Assembly: GCA_017632755.1 (NCBI GenBank) | Contig: JAGBQU010000148.1 | Span: 1 to 5,404, forward strand | Origin: Lachnospiraceae bacterium | GTDB taxonomy: Bacteria; Bacillota_A; Clostridia; Lachnospirales; Lachnospiraceae | DNA length: 5,404 nt | Direction of reading: 5' to 3' | In this document: positions 1 to 5,031 of the stretch, one piece after another | How the letters are laid out: each line of letters opens with the position of its first letter | Numbering within the stretch: position 1 is the stretch's first letter | Made by a program: the position numbers and the translations under genes | Notes under the pieces: model-generated | What the model was told of the DNA's origin: nothing | The model's database searches: none | Seen by the model: the letters and a program-made list of their open reading frames with translations, nothing else

Positions 1-1071
1 ATTCATATGGAGGAGGACGCGGGAAAGCTTTTTCATGATGCCGGAAAGAACCAATCCTACGTGGATTTTAACCGGGCGGGTATACCGCTTCTTGAGATCG
101 TCTCTGAGCCGGATATGCACAGCGCCAAAGAGGTGGTCGCCTATTTGGAAAAACTACGTCTGATCATACAGTATCTGGGAGTGTCTGACTGCAAAATGCA
201 GGAGGGATCCATGCGCGCAGATGTGAATATCTCGGTCCGGAAAAGGGGAGAACGAAAGCTGGGCACACGCTGTGAGATGAAGAATCTGAATTCCTTTAAG
301 GCAATCACGAGAGCGATCGAACATGAGTCGCTGCGTCAGATCGGACTGCTTGAGGCCGGAGAGTCTGTCACGATGGAGACCAGGCGTTTTGATGATGCCC
401 GGGGCTGTTCGTTTTCCATGCGGAGTAAGGAGGATGCCAGGGATTACCGCTATTTTCCCGATCCGGATCTTCCGCCGTTTGCGATCAGCCGCGAGTGGGT
501 GGAAAGCGTGAGAGCGCGCCAGCCGGAGCTGCGCGCAGAAAAGATGTTGCGATACAAAAGGGAGTTTGATCTGCCGGATTACGATATAGAAATCCTAACC
601 GGATCTAAGGCACTCGCGGATCTGTTTGAGCAGTGTGAAAGGATTTGCCATCAGCCCAAAAAGGTTTCCAACTGGCTGATGGGAGAGACGATACGATTGT
701 TAAAACTGCGGGAAATGGATCCGGATGAGCTTCATATCACGCCTGCCAACCTGGCAAAGCTGATCCTTTTGGTGGAAAACGGCACCATCAGCAATGGGGT
801 GGCCAAGCAGGTGTTTGAGATCATGTTTGATAAAAACATCGATCCGGAGAGTTATGTAAACGAAAACAAACTGGGGACGATCCGTGATGAGGGGCACCTG
901 CGGGTTGTCTGCATGCAAGTGATCGAGCAGCATCCGCAGTCGGTACAGGATTATAGAAGCGGCAAGAAAAAGGCCATCGGCTTTCTGGTCGGACAGACGA
1001 TGAAAGAGATGAGTGGAAAAGCGGATGCCAAGGAGGTCAGCAGGCTTCTGGCGGAGCTTTTGGAAGAATAA
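1..1071 (+). CDS. gatB: Aspartyl/glutamyl-tRNA(Asn/Gln) amidotransferase subunit B, 5'-truncated by window edge
   Basis: GatB is the tRNA-binding and kinase subunit of the cytoplasmic GatCAB complex. The complex converts misacylated Glu-tRNA(Gln) or Asp-tRNA(Asn) to the amidated form, using ammonia made by GatA. The frame is open from base 1 (IHMEEDAGKLFHD), so the ATG at 7 is an internal Met and not the start. The 356 residues seen match the later three quarters of a protein that is usually about 475-480 aa. Counting from the Met at 7, family motifs are DFNRAGIPLLEIVSEPD (20-36), MQEGSMRADVNIS (64-76), GTRCEMKNLNSF (86-97) and MRSKEDARDYRYFPDPDL (138-155). The C-terminal part from about 195 is the GatB/YqeY helical tRNA-binding tail, ending in GKKKAIGFLVGQTMKEMSGKA. 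The reading frame is intact and ends in TAA, directly followed by a terminator hairpin. gatC and gatA are presumably upstream, outside the window. Identification is secure. Confidence 0.97.
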   Translation: MHMEEDAGKLFHDAGKNQSYVDFNRAGIPLLEIVSEPDMHSAKEVVAYLEKLRLIIQYLGVSDCKMQEGSMRADVNISVRKRGERKLGTRCEMKNLNSFKAITRAIEHESLRQIGLLEAGESVTMETRRFDDARGCSFSMRSKEDARDYRYFPDPDLPPFAISREWVESVRARQPELRAEKMLRYKREFDLPDYDIEILTGSKALADLFEQCERICHQPKKVSNWLMGETIRLLKLREMDPDELHITPANLAKLILLVENGTISNGVAKQVFEIMFDKNIDPESYVNENKLGTIRDEGHLRVVCMQVIEQHPQSVQDYRSGKKKAIGFLVGQTMKEMSGKADAKEVSRLLAELLEE

Positions 1072-1073
1072 GA

Positions 1074-1113
1074 AAAAGGGTAATGTCTTTTGCAAATAAG
1101 ACATTACCCTTTT
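1074..1113. terminator. Bidirectional intrinsic terminator between convergent gatB and CPBP gene
   Basis: A perfect 16-bp inverted repeat (arms 1074-1089 and 1098-1113) encloses an 8-nt loop. The core arm is GGGTAATGTCTT, flanked by an A-run on the left and a T-run on the right. The hairpin begins 2 nt after the gatB stop and ends 4 nt before the stop of the minus-strand gene. It therefore has a T-tract for both directions, with TTTTTCTTATT on the minus strand being the better one. It should end both transcripts. Confidence 0.9.
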
Positions 1114-1117
1114 ATCG

Positions 1118-2341
1118 TTAAAACTGCATCAGGATCAGATTGAAGGTGATCGTTTCATCCGACTCAGCTTCATCCTCGGTGAGCCCTTGCAGATCCACCT
1201 GCATGGTATAATCGCCGGCCTTCAGATTCAGAGGGATATTTCCCGTCATCTTTTCGGCACTCGTTTCGTAGGCAATGTTTCCGGCCTCGTCAACAATACT
1301 GATATGCAAAATGCCCTTCGGTGTTTCCATGACAGCGGTCAGCTGCTGCATTCCTTCCTTTTCGATATGTACATCGGTGGTAAAGGGGGTCTCATGCAAC
1401 TGCGAAACGGTGGGAGTCTGAACCCCTGTATTCACAGCGTTTGTCATCATGTTGCCGGCCGCCATCACAAAACCGCCTACGAGGCATACAGCGGAAGTCA
1501 GGATGCAGGCAAGAAGGATTTTGGTGTTTGCTTTTTTCTGCTCTTTGCTCTTTGGCTCTGTGTTTTTTTCATGCAAAAGTGCAGAGCCGGCCCAAAGCAG
1601 CCAGGGAGCGACACAGAGCAGCAGCAGGTACTGACCGAGGACAGACGGAGTGATGACTTGTGCCGAAGCGGCAGCAGCCATTTCCTCGGATTCCATCATT
1701 TTGGTCGCACCCACGGATAAGCTGTTGTTGAGCAGATGGATCAGGAACGGATAGAACATGCTCCCGGTCTCGAGCGCGGTATAGGATAATGCCATACCCA
1801 GTAAAGCCGTTGCAACAAAACGGATCGGATCGAGATGGAAGATCCCGAACAGGATACCCATGATAAGGACGATGAGCCACTTTTTCTGGATGGGCTTTAA
1901 AAAGTGGAGGATAAAGCCTCTGTGAACGGCCTCCTCGCAGATGGCGGGGGACACTGCCACGATCAGATAGCGGATCGGCAGGGGAACAGAATTAAAAACT
2001 CCCATCAGTCCTTCCTGTGTATTGCCTAGCTGATCAGGGAAAAAATATCCGATCAGAAGGGTAAAAAACAGGACGCCGAGATAGGACCCAAGCCAGATGA
2101 ACAGAGTGCCGAAGATCTGGCGGACGCGGGGTTTCTTTATCGGAAAGACATCCTTAAAGGAAGCTTTCATGATCTTTGTTCCGATCAGTGCCAGGGACAG
2201 AAAGAGTAGTTCCGTGATCAGAAGCCCCAGCATGCCCAATGAGGACTGGATTGGTGCGCCGACAAAGATCAACATGATCATGACTGCCACGAACATGACG
2301 AGTGCGGCTGTGATACTTTTCTTTTTGGTTAATGTTTGCAT
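1118..2341 (-). CDS. CPBP-family (Abi/CAAX-like) intramembrane glutamic endopeptidase with extra C-terminal extracytoplasmic domain
   Basis: This is a 407-aa polytopic membrane protein. The three signature motifs of the CPBP (CAAX protease and bacteriocin-processing) family are present: EEAVHRG (E136, E137, R141), FGIFH (F165, H169) and HLLNN (H202, N206). The family's catalytic glutamate and metal or water-binding histidines are therefore intact. Hydrophobic helices lie roughly at 11-30, 35-56, 76-101, 121-135, 153-170, 173-190, 195-210, 234-256 and 275-297. Residues 258-274 are a basic linker (EKNTEPKSKEQKKANTK), likely cytoplasmic. This places residues 300-407, a polar and probably beta-rich domain ending in MQF, outside the membrane. 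Most CPBP proteins are about 200-300 aa, so this tail is unusual. The start is supported by AGGAG at 2349-2353, 7 nt before ATG. The gene lies 56 bp downstream of the DUF3169-like gene on the same strand with no clear terminator between, so it is probably cotranscribed. The substrate is unknown. Family members act in bacteriocin self-immunity, prenyl-protein processing or regulated proteolysis. Confidence 0.92.
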   Translation of the reverse strand: MQTLTKKKSITAALVMFVAVMIMLIFVGAPIQSSLGMLGLLITELLFLSLALIGTKIMKASFKDVFPIKKPRVRQIFGTLFIWLGSYLGVLFFTLLIGYFFPDQLGNTQEGLMGVFNSVPLPIRYLIVAVSPAICEEAVHRGFILHFLKPIQKKWLIVLIMGILFGIFHLDPIRFVATALLGMALSYTALETGSMFYPFLIHLLNNSLSVGATKMMESEEMAAAASAQVITPSVLGQYLLLLCVAPWLLWAGSALLHEKNTEPKSKEQKKANTKILLACILTSAVCLVGGFVMAAGNMMTNAVNTGVQTPTVSQLHETPFTTDVHIEKEGMQQLTAVMETPKGILHISIVDEAGNIAYETSAEKMTGNIPLNLKAGDYTMQVDLQGLTEDEAESDETITFNLILMQF

Positions 2342-2397
2342 TGATATTCTCCTTTTTTATTTGTATTATTCTATTCCGATGGTATCGGAGATAAAAC
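2342..2397 (-). other. Short intergenic gap with weak hairpin between DUF3169-like and CPBP genes
   Basis: The 56-bp gap holds the CPBP ribosome binding site (2349-2353) and a small hairpin. The hairpin is TCCGAT/ATCGGA, a 6-bp stem with an ACC loop, centred near 2382. The bases after it on the minus strand are A-rich rather than T-rich, so it is not a good intrinsic terminator. No sigma-A promoter stands out. This supports cotranscription, possibly with the hairpin acting as an mRNA processing or stability element (inference). Confidence 0.4.
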
Positions 2398-3201
2398 TTA
2401 TGACGGTGCCTTCATGGCAGCGAGCATATACGTGATCGACTGCACACTCCAGATGATGCTCACAGACAGGATGGGCACGATCCCGATCGGAACAACCATG
2501 CCGATGAAGACGAGAGCGATCATTATCACAAGGCAGACCATCTGTGAAGTCTTGTATGCCTGGTATGCGCTTTTGTAAATATAAAACTGTTCAGCCTCGT
2601 CGCAGGAGTTCATCCACTTGGAGTGGAATTTGAGATCAAACACACTGCCCTTCTTTTCGGGATTTTGTGCTTTGATAAAGTTGATCATCTTCTGCTGCAG
2701 GATGGAGGTGACGATCGTTGAGAGGATGAAACCTGCCGTTCCCAGTATGAAAGCCGGAAGCTTCAAATCTTTTTTCATGGACAATCCGTAGAAGCTCATG
2801 CCAAAGAGGAACCAGGAAACAATCGTCTGTACGGTTGCAAGCAGCAATACAACGGATATTTTGTTGTCGAGAGTCTCGTTAAAGCCATCCTCCTGCGGGT
2901 CTAAAGAGCGGATCTGCGCAACCCCCTTTCGATACATGAGAATGCCGGTCAGCGAGAGGATGATGGCCATGGCAAATGACAGATAGCACGCATAATCCGT
3001 GAGGAAAAGCTGTCCCTGATGAAGTGCCTCGGCGGGGCTGAGCTTTGTGTTTTGCAGCAAATCGCGGATCTTGCCGATCATGCCTCCGGCCAAAAATCCG
3101 ATGAGACCGGATACGATCAGTAGGGGAATCAGTTTTGAGAGTGCTTTCTTATCCTCCTGTTCGATCCGACCTTCCTGTGTATTGCTTATTTCTTTTCTCA
3201 T
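2398..3201 (-). CDS. DUF3169-like six-helix integral membrane protein
   Basis: This is a 267-aa protein with about six hydrophobic segments: 22-43, 70-90, 113-138, 147-168, 218-238 and 240-261. The N-terminus is polar and charged (residues 1-20, no signal peptide) and is probably cytoplasmic. The conserved polar stretch between helices 4 and 5 (about 181-216: KGSVFDLKFHSKW, then SCDEAEQFYIYKSAYQAY) is the kind of motif I associate with DUF3169. This uncharacterised Firmicutes family is commonly encoded beside a small XRE regulator. The start is well supported by AAGGAGGT at 3210-3217. The ATG overlaps the TGA of the upstream regulator by 4 bp (ATGA, 3198-3201), implying translational coupling and matched expression. 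No enzymatic motif is visible. A role as a membrane partner, sensor or immunity protein controlled by the regulator is inferred from context only. The family assignment is from recall of the pattern, not a search. Confidence 0.8.
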   Translation of the reverse strand: MRKEISNTQEGRIEQEDKKALSKLIPLLIVSGLIGFLAGGMIGKIRDLLQNTKLSPAEALHQGQLFLTDYACYLSFAMAIILSLTGILMYRKGVAQIRSLDPQEDGFNETLDNKISVVLLLATVQTIVSWFLFGMSFYGLSMKKDLKLPAFILGTAGFILSTIVTSILQQKMINFIKAQNPEKKGSVFDLKFHSKWMNSCDEAEQFYIYKSAYQAYKTSQMVCLVIMIALVFIGMVVPIGIVPILSVSIIWSVQSITYMLAAMKAPS

Positions 3202-3422
3202 TCTTCAGTACCTCCTTCAGGGTCATCTGTGTAGCTGAATATTTCATCCACCCGCGCTGAAAAGTGCCGGGCGATCTTGAGTGCGAGTGTAACGGAAGGC
3301 GAGTAGTCCCCGCGCTCAATCAGGCTGATGGTCTGCCTGCTGGCACCTACCGCTGTGCCAAGTTCCTGTTGGTTTTCGCCGGTTCTGGCTCGGAACTCCC
3401 TTAAACGGTTCGTAAGAGGCAT
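3198..3422 (-). CDS. Small XRE/Cro-type helix-turn-helix transcriptional regulator (74 aa)
   Basis: This is a 74-aa single-domain DNA-binding protein. HTH_3 spans residues 5-58, with the helix-turn-helix at about 17-37 (NQQELGTAVGASRQTISLIE). It is followed by RGDYSPSVTLALKIARHF and VDEIFSY, a pattern typical of short Firmicutes regulators paired with membrane proteins. The ATG at 3422 was chosen because AGGAG sits 8 nt upstream (3431-3435) and because homologues begin just before the N-R-L-R-E-F segment. The open frame continues upstream to 3527. That extension (PRQLVKLLFYLSKFYFSC) is translated operator repeat DNA, has no ribosome binding site, and would start at or before the predicted transcript start. 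The stop overlaps the DUF3169-like start. The regulator probably represses its own operon by binding the TGACAA sites upstream; this is inferred and not shown. Its ligand or signal is unknown, and there is no sensor domain. Confidence 0.92.
   Translation of the reverse strand: MPLTNRLREFRARTGENQQELGTAVGASRQTISLIERGDYSPSVTLALKIARHFSARVDEIFSYTDDPEGGTEE
3210..3217 (-). promoter_or_regulatory. Strong ribosome binding site for DUF3169-like gene
   Basis: AAGGAGGT is a near-perfect anti-Shine-Dalgarno match, 8 nt before the spacer base adjoining the ATG at 3201. It lies inside the last codons of the regulator gene. Together with the ATGA overlap it suggests coupled or boosted translation of the membrane protein relative to the regulator. 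Confidence 0.85.
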
Positions 3423-3430
3423 AAGCTCTG

Positions 3431-3437
3431 CTCCTTT
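3431..3437 (-). promoter_or_regulatory. Ribosome binding site that fixes the start of the 74-aa regulator
   Basis: AAAGGAG on the minus strand ends 8 nt before the ATG at 3422. The upstream in-frame ATG at 3527 has no comparable site, so this element decides in favour of the short protein. Confidence 0.8.
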
Positions 3438-3454
3438 CCTTTTTTTATGACAAG

Positions 3455-3494
3455 AAAAATAGAATTTTGACAAGTAAAATAGCAATTTGACAAG
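3455..3494. repeat. 20-bp tandem direct repeat in regulator leader
   Basis: Two adjacent 20-bp units (3455-3474 and 3475-3494) match at 17 of 20 positions. Each consists of an A/T-rich AAATAG-containing half and ends in TTTGACAAG. A third TGACAAG end (3448-3454) precedes them in register. The units carry the direct copies of the proposed operator half-site. Confidence 0.8.
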
Positions 3495-3532
3495 TTGTCT
3501 TGGAAAACTGACAATGATTGTTGTCATAGCAA

Positions 3533-3561
3533 ACTATAACATTGACAAGAATAGTTGTCAA
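3533..3561 (-). promoter_or_regulatory. Near-consensus sigma-A promoter of the regulator/DUF3169/CPBP operon
   Basis: On the minus strand, TTGACA (3556-3561) and TATAGT (3533-3538) are separated by exactly 17 bp (3539-3555). Transcription should start near 3525-3527, giving a leader of about 100 nt before the regulator ATG. The -35 box is itself one arm of an inverted TTGACAA repeat, so a bound repressor would block polymerase directly. Confidence 0.85.
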
Positions 3562-3602
3562 CACTTTTTTGAGAGAATTTTCATTTTATTCTTAGAAATG
3601 CT

Positions 3603-3941
3603 TTATTTTTTTTGAAGAAGCTCATAGGTGCGCAGAAGATACTGCAGATCGCGGGCGGTCAGCTGGCGGGTGATTTGAATGAGAGTCGCAAAGGTTACTT
3701 CGTCTGCGATAGCCTGATTGAGTACGCTGAAGTTGCAGGCAAGTTCCGTTCGTCCGAGAAGATAATCGGTCGAGACATCAAACAGATCAGCAAGTTTTAC
3801 GAGTGTTTCAAGGTTTGGCTCATGGATATCATTCTCATAGTTTGAGAATGTGGATTTGCTCACATGGAGATAGCGCGCTACTTCTTCCTGCTTTAAATGG
3901 TTATTTTTTCGTAGTTCACAGATGATCTGACCGATGCTCAT
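3603..3941 (-). CDS. XRE-family helix-turn-helix transcriptional regulator (112 aa)
   Basis: This is a 112-aa cytoplasmic protein with an N-terminal HTH_3 domain (about residues 4-62). The helix-turn-helix is at about 16-36 (LKQEEVARYLHVSKSTFSNYE), followed by EPNLETLVKLADLFDVSTDYLLGR, which is diagnostic of the XRE/Cro class. The C-terminal region (about 66-112, ending ARDLQYLLRTYELLQKK) is predicted helical and may be a dimerisation segment. It has no recognisable sensor domain. The start is supported by AGAGG at 3949-3953, 7 nt before ATG. It is not similar enough to the 74-aa regulator to be a recent duplicate, and its target is unknown. No good sigma-A promoter was found in the 140 bp upstream. 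No convincing terminator follows its stop, so some transcripts could read into the downstream cassette, whose own promoter begins about 40 bp further on. Confidence 0.9.
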   Translation of the reverse strand: MSIGQIICELRKNNHLKQEEVARYLHVSKSTFSNYENDIHEPNLETLVKLADLFDVSTDYLLGRTELACNFSVLNQAIADEVTFATLIQITRQLTARDLQYLLRTYELLQKK

Positions 3942-4086
3942 AGGGATACCTCTTTTGCAAAATGCTTATCCGTATTTTACAATAAGCCGCTTTTGGAGTG
4001 GGAGAAGTTCGGAAAAACTGAATTTTGCGGAATGCAGAGCATGGAATAATCAGAGAACATGGAGTAGGGACGCTATATAAGAAAAA
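3942..4086 (-). other. Intergenic leader of the 112-aa regulator with a TTTTGCAAAA palindrome
   Basis: The 145 bp between the 112-aa regulator and the terminator at 4087-4111 contain no convincing ORF. A perfect 10-bp palindrome TTTTGCAAAA (3953-3962) touches the ribosome binding site (3949-3953). It could be an autoregulatory operator or chance A/T-rich symmetry. Possible -10 boxes (TATTGT, TAAAAT near 3980-3990) lack good -35 partners. Confidence 0.35.
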
Positions 4087-4111
4087 GAGCGACAACACAA
4101 GGTTGTCGCTC
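4087..4111 (-). terminator. Intrinsic terminator of the 223-aa membrane-anchored protein gene
   Basis: A 10-bp perfect stem GAGCGACAAC/GTTGTCGCTC (arms 4087-4096 and 4102-4111) with a 5-nt loop is followed on the minus strand by TTTTTCTTAT. It lies 8 nt after the TAG stop at 4120. It separates this gene from the 112-aa regulator. Confidence 0.92.
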
Positions 4112-4119
4112 GAAAAGCG

Positions 4120-4791
4120 CTACTCAAAATACAGATAGTGTACAAAATCCGCCGCTGTTTCGATGCGGTGCGAGTTATATGCGACGGCGACCATCGGTGT
4201 GACGGAGTCGTCAAACAGCGTATCCTCCTTGATCCGCCTGACATCCTTTGCATAGAGTGCCACCGGGATACGGCCGACCCCCTCCACATTTGCATAGTAG
4301 AGTCTGTCGGAGAGACTATCGAGCAGATCTTTTGGCAGTGCCTCTGTCAGATCGGCATAGGCATTCATCGAGGCGTATCGATCGATCATATCCTGATCGC
4401 TGATGATCACATCTATGTTCCCAAGCTCCATCTCCGCGGTGAACTGTTGCGTGTAGGCAACGGAAAAACTGTCTGTGGGGGGATTCTTGATGCGCATGGC
4501 GTAGTCGAGCCGTGGGGGGAATGCTTGTGTGTCAATATCGCGGCTGGCGACGTAATCGCTTACCAGAGTCGTCTCGGTATCGTCGTAAACAAGGGAGTTT
4601 ATCAGTGCAACATAGATGGAGTTTTCGCGATTGCCCTGTATCATCGCAGGGATCAGGTGAAACAGAGCAAAGATCACTGCAATGCCGACGATGACATGGA
4701 TCTTATAATAATACCAGAAGTATTGCAACTTCTCCTTTCTGCTCTTTTCCCCCAGTTTTTTTTGCTGTTCTTTTATCTCGTCACGGATCAT
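4120..4791 (-). CDS. Uncharacterised membrane-anchored extracytoplasmic protein (223 aa)
   Basis: The N-terminus is charged and helical (residues 1-22, MIRDEIKEQQKKLGEKSRKE), then KLQYFWYYYKIH (21-32), then one hydrophobic helix (about 31-51). There is no lipobox or signal-peptidase-like site, so it is probably a single-pass protein with a cytoplasmic N-terminus and residues 53-223 outside. The outer part has alternating beta/alpha character (SIYVALINS, NIDVIISDQDMIDRYASMNAYADLTEALP, RIPVALYA). This resembles fragments of extracellular solute-binding proteins, but it is too short to be a complete binding protein. I recall similar WYYYK-type proteins in Lachnospiraceae, all of unknown function. 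The start is supported by AGAGGG at 4798-4803, 6 nt upstream. It is a monocistronic unit with its own promoter and terminator, divergent from the gene at 5032. Confidence 0.85.
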   Translation of the reverse strand: MIRDEIKEQQKKLGEKSRKEKLQYFWYYYKIHVIVGIAVIFALFHLIPAMIQGNRENSIYVALINSLVYDDTETTLVSDYVASRDIDTQAFPPRLDYAMRIKNPPTDSFSVAYTQQFTAEMELGNIDVIISDQDMIDRYASMNAYADLTEALPKDLLDSLSDRLYYANVEGVGRIPVALYAKDVRRIKEDTLFDDSVTPMVAVAYNSHRIETAADFVHYLYFE

Positions 4792-4836
4792 TGTGTTCCC
4801 TCTGCTTTTCTCATGGATTTGAAATCATCACAATTT

Positions 4837-4865
4837 ATCTTAAAAAGACCGGGCGTGGGTGTCAA
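4837..4865 (-). promoter_or_regulatory. Sigma-A promoter for the 223-aa membrane-anchored protein gene
   Basis: On the minus strand, TTGACA (4860-4865) and TAAGAT (4837-4842) are spaced by exactly 17 bp. The start of transcription would be near 4830, leaving a leader of about 40 nt to the ATG at 4791. Confidence 0.8.
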
Positions 4866-4894
4866 CGTTTTTCTTCTTAAAAAAGTATAAAAAC

Positions 4895-4923
4895 TTGAAA
4901 AATTGCCTCAAATGTACTATCAT
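4895..4923 (+). promoter_or_regulatory. Probable sigma-A promoter for the divergent gene at 5032
   Basis: TTGAAA (4895-4900) and TATCAT (4918-4923) are separated by 17 bp on the plus strand. Transcription would start near 4930 with a leader of about 100 nt. The -35 box lies about 30 bp from the -35 box of the divergent promoter, so both share one control region. Confidence 0.7.
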
Positions 4924-4940
4924 ATTTTAATATGGCAGTA
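4915..4940. repeat. 26-bp imperfect inverted repeat over the -10/start region of the plus-strand promoter
   Basis: The arms are TACT-AT-CATATT and AATATG-GC-AGTA, separated by TT. Ten of 12 arm positions pair, and the central CATATT/AATATG arms are perfect. It covers the -10 box and predicted start site, a typical position for a repressor operator. It would also form an A/T-rich hairpin at the 5' end of the RNA. Confidence 0.5.
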
Positions 4941-4987
4941 TGTGATAGGATCTGCAAAACGGATACCATGGTCTGACCTGTAACGGT

Positions 4988-4999
4988 CGGCATATGCCG
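4988..4999. repeat. 12-bp perfect palindrome in the leader of the gene at 5032
   Basis: CGGCATATGCCG is a perfect palindrome about 20 bp upstream of the ribosome binding site. As RNA it could form only a short hairpin. No further function can be read from the sequence. Confidence 0.4.
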
Positions 5000-5031
5000 T
5001 ATAAGGAACAATGGAAAGAGAGGAAGTTATC

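Larger units (their letters stand above)
3448..3561 (-). promoter_or_regulatory. Cluster of TGACAA/TTGTCA operator half-sites overlapping the cassette promoter
   Basis: Seven exact TGACAA hexamers occur in 114 bp. Plus-strand TGACAA begins at 3448, 3468, 3488, 3509 and 3543, and the reverse complement TTGTCA at 3521 and 3555. They form two inverted repeats with identical 6-nt gaps (TGACAA-N6-TTGTCA at 3509-3526; TTGACAA-N6-TTGTCAA at 3542-3561). There is also a compact palindrome GACAA-G-TTGTC (3489-3499) and three direct copies exactly 20 bp apart (3448, 3468, 3488). The distal inverted repeat covers the -35 box and part of the spacer; the rest lie just downstream of the -10 box and in the leader. 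This is the expected layout for a multi-site operator of a dimeric XRE repressor, most simply the adjacent 74-aa regulator (inference). Confidence 0.75.

Noticed and set aside
2010..3185. Identical 16-mer CCTTCCTGTGTATTGC at 2010-2025 and 3170-3185, encoding NTQEG in both the CPBP and DUF3169-like proteins
   Set aside because: It lies inside two unrelated coding regions in the same frame with no similarity beyond it. A chance match or a minor shared peptide is more likely than a mobile repeat.
3423..3527. N-terminal extension of the 74-aa regulator to 109 aa (ATG at 3527)
   Set aside because: It has no ribosome binding site, its start coincides with the predicted transcript start, and it translates the A/T-rich operator repeats. 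The internal ATG at 3422 has a good AGGAG.
3448..3561. CRISPR array or phage attachment site suggested by the repeated TGACAAG
   Set aside because: The units are 20 bp and adjacent, with no unique spacers of regular length, no cas genes and no integrase. The promoter overlap fits an operator array better.
4788..4814. Eight-codon leader ORF (MRKAEGTQ) whose TGA overlaps the ATG of the 223-aa gene
   Set aside because: It has no Shine-Dalgarno sequence upstream of its ATG, so there is no sign it is translated. Its sequence simply contains the real gene's ribosome binding site.
4138..4890. 250-aa plus-strand ORF opposite the 223-aa gene
   Set aside because: It is an antisense shadow, cysteine- and histidine-rich and without a family pattern. 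The minus-strand gene has a promoter, ribosome binding site, membrane helix and terminator.
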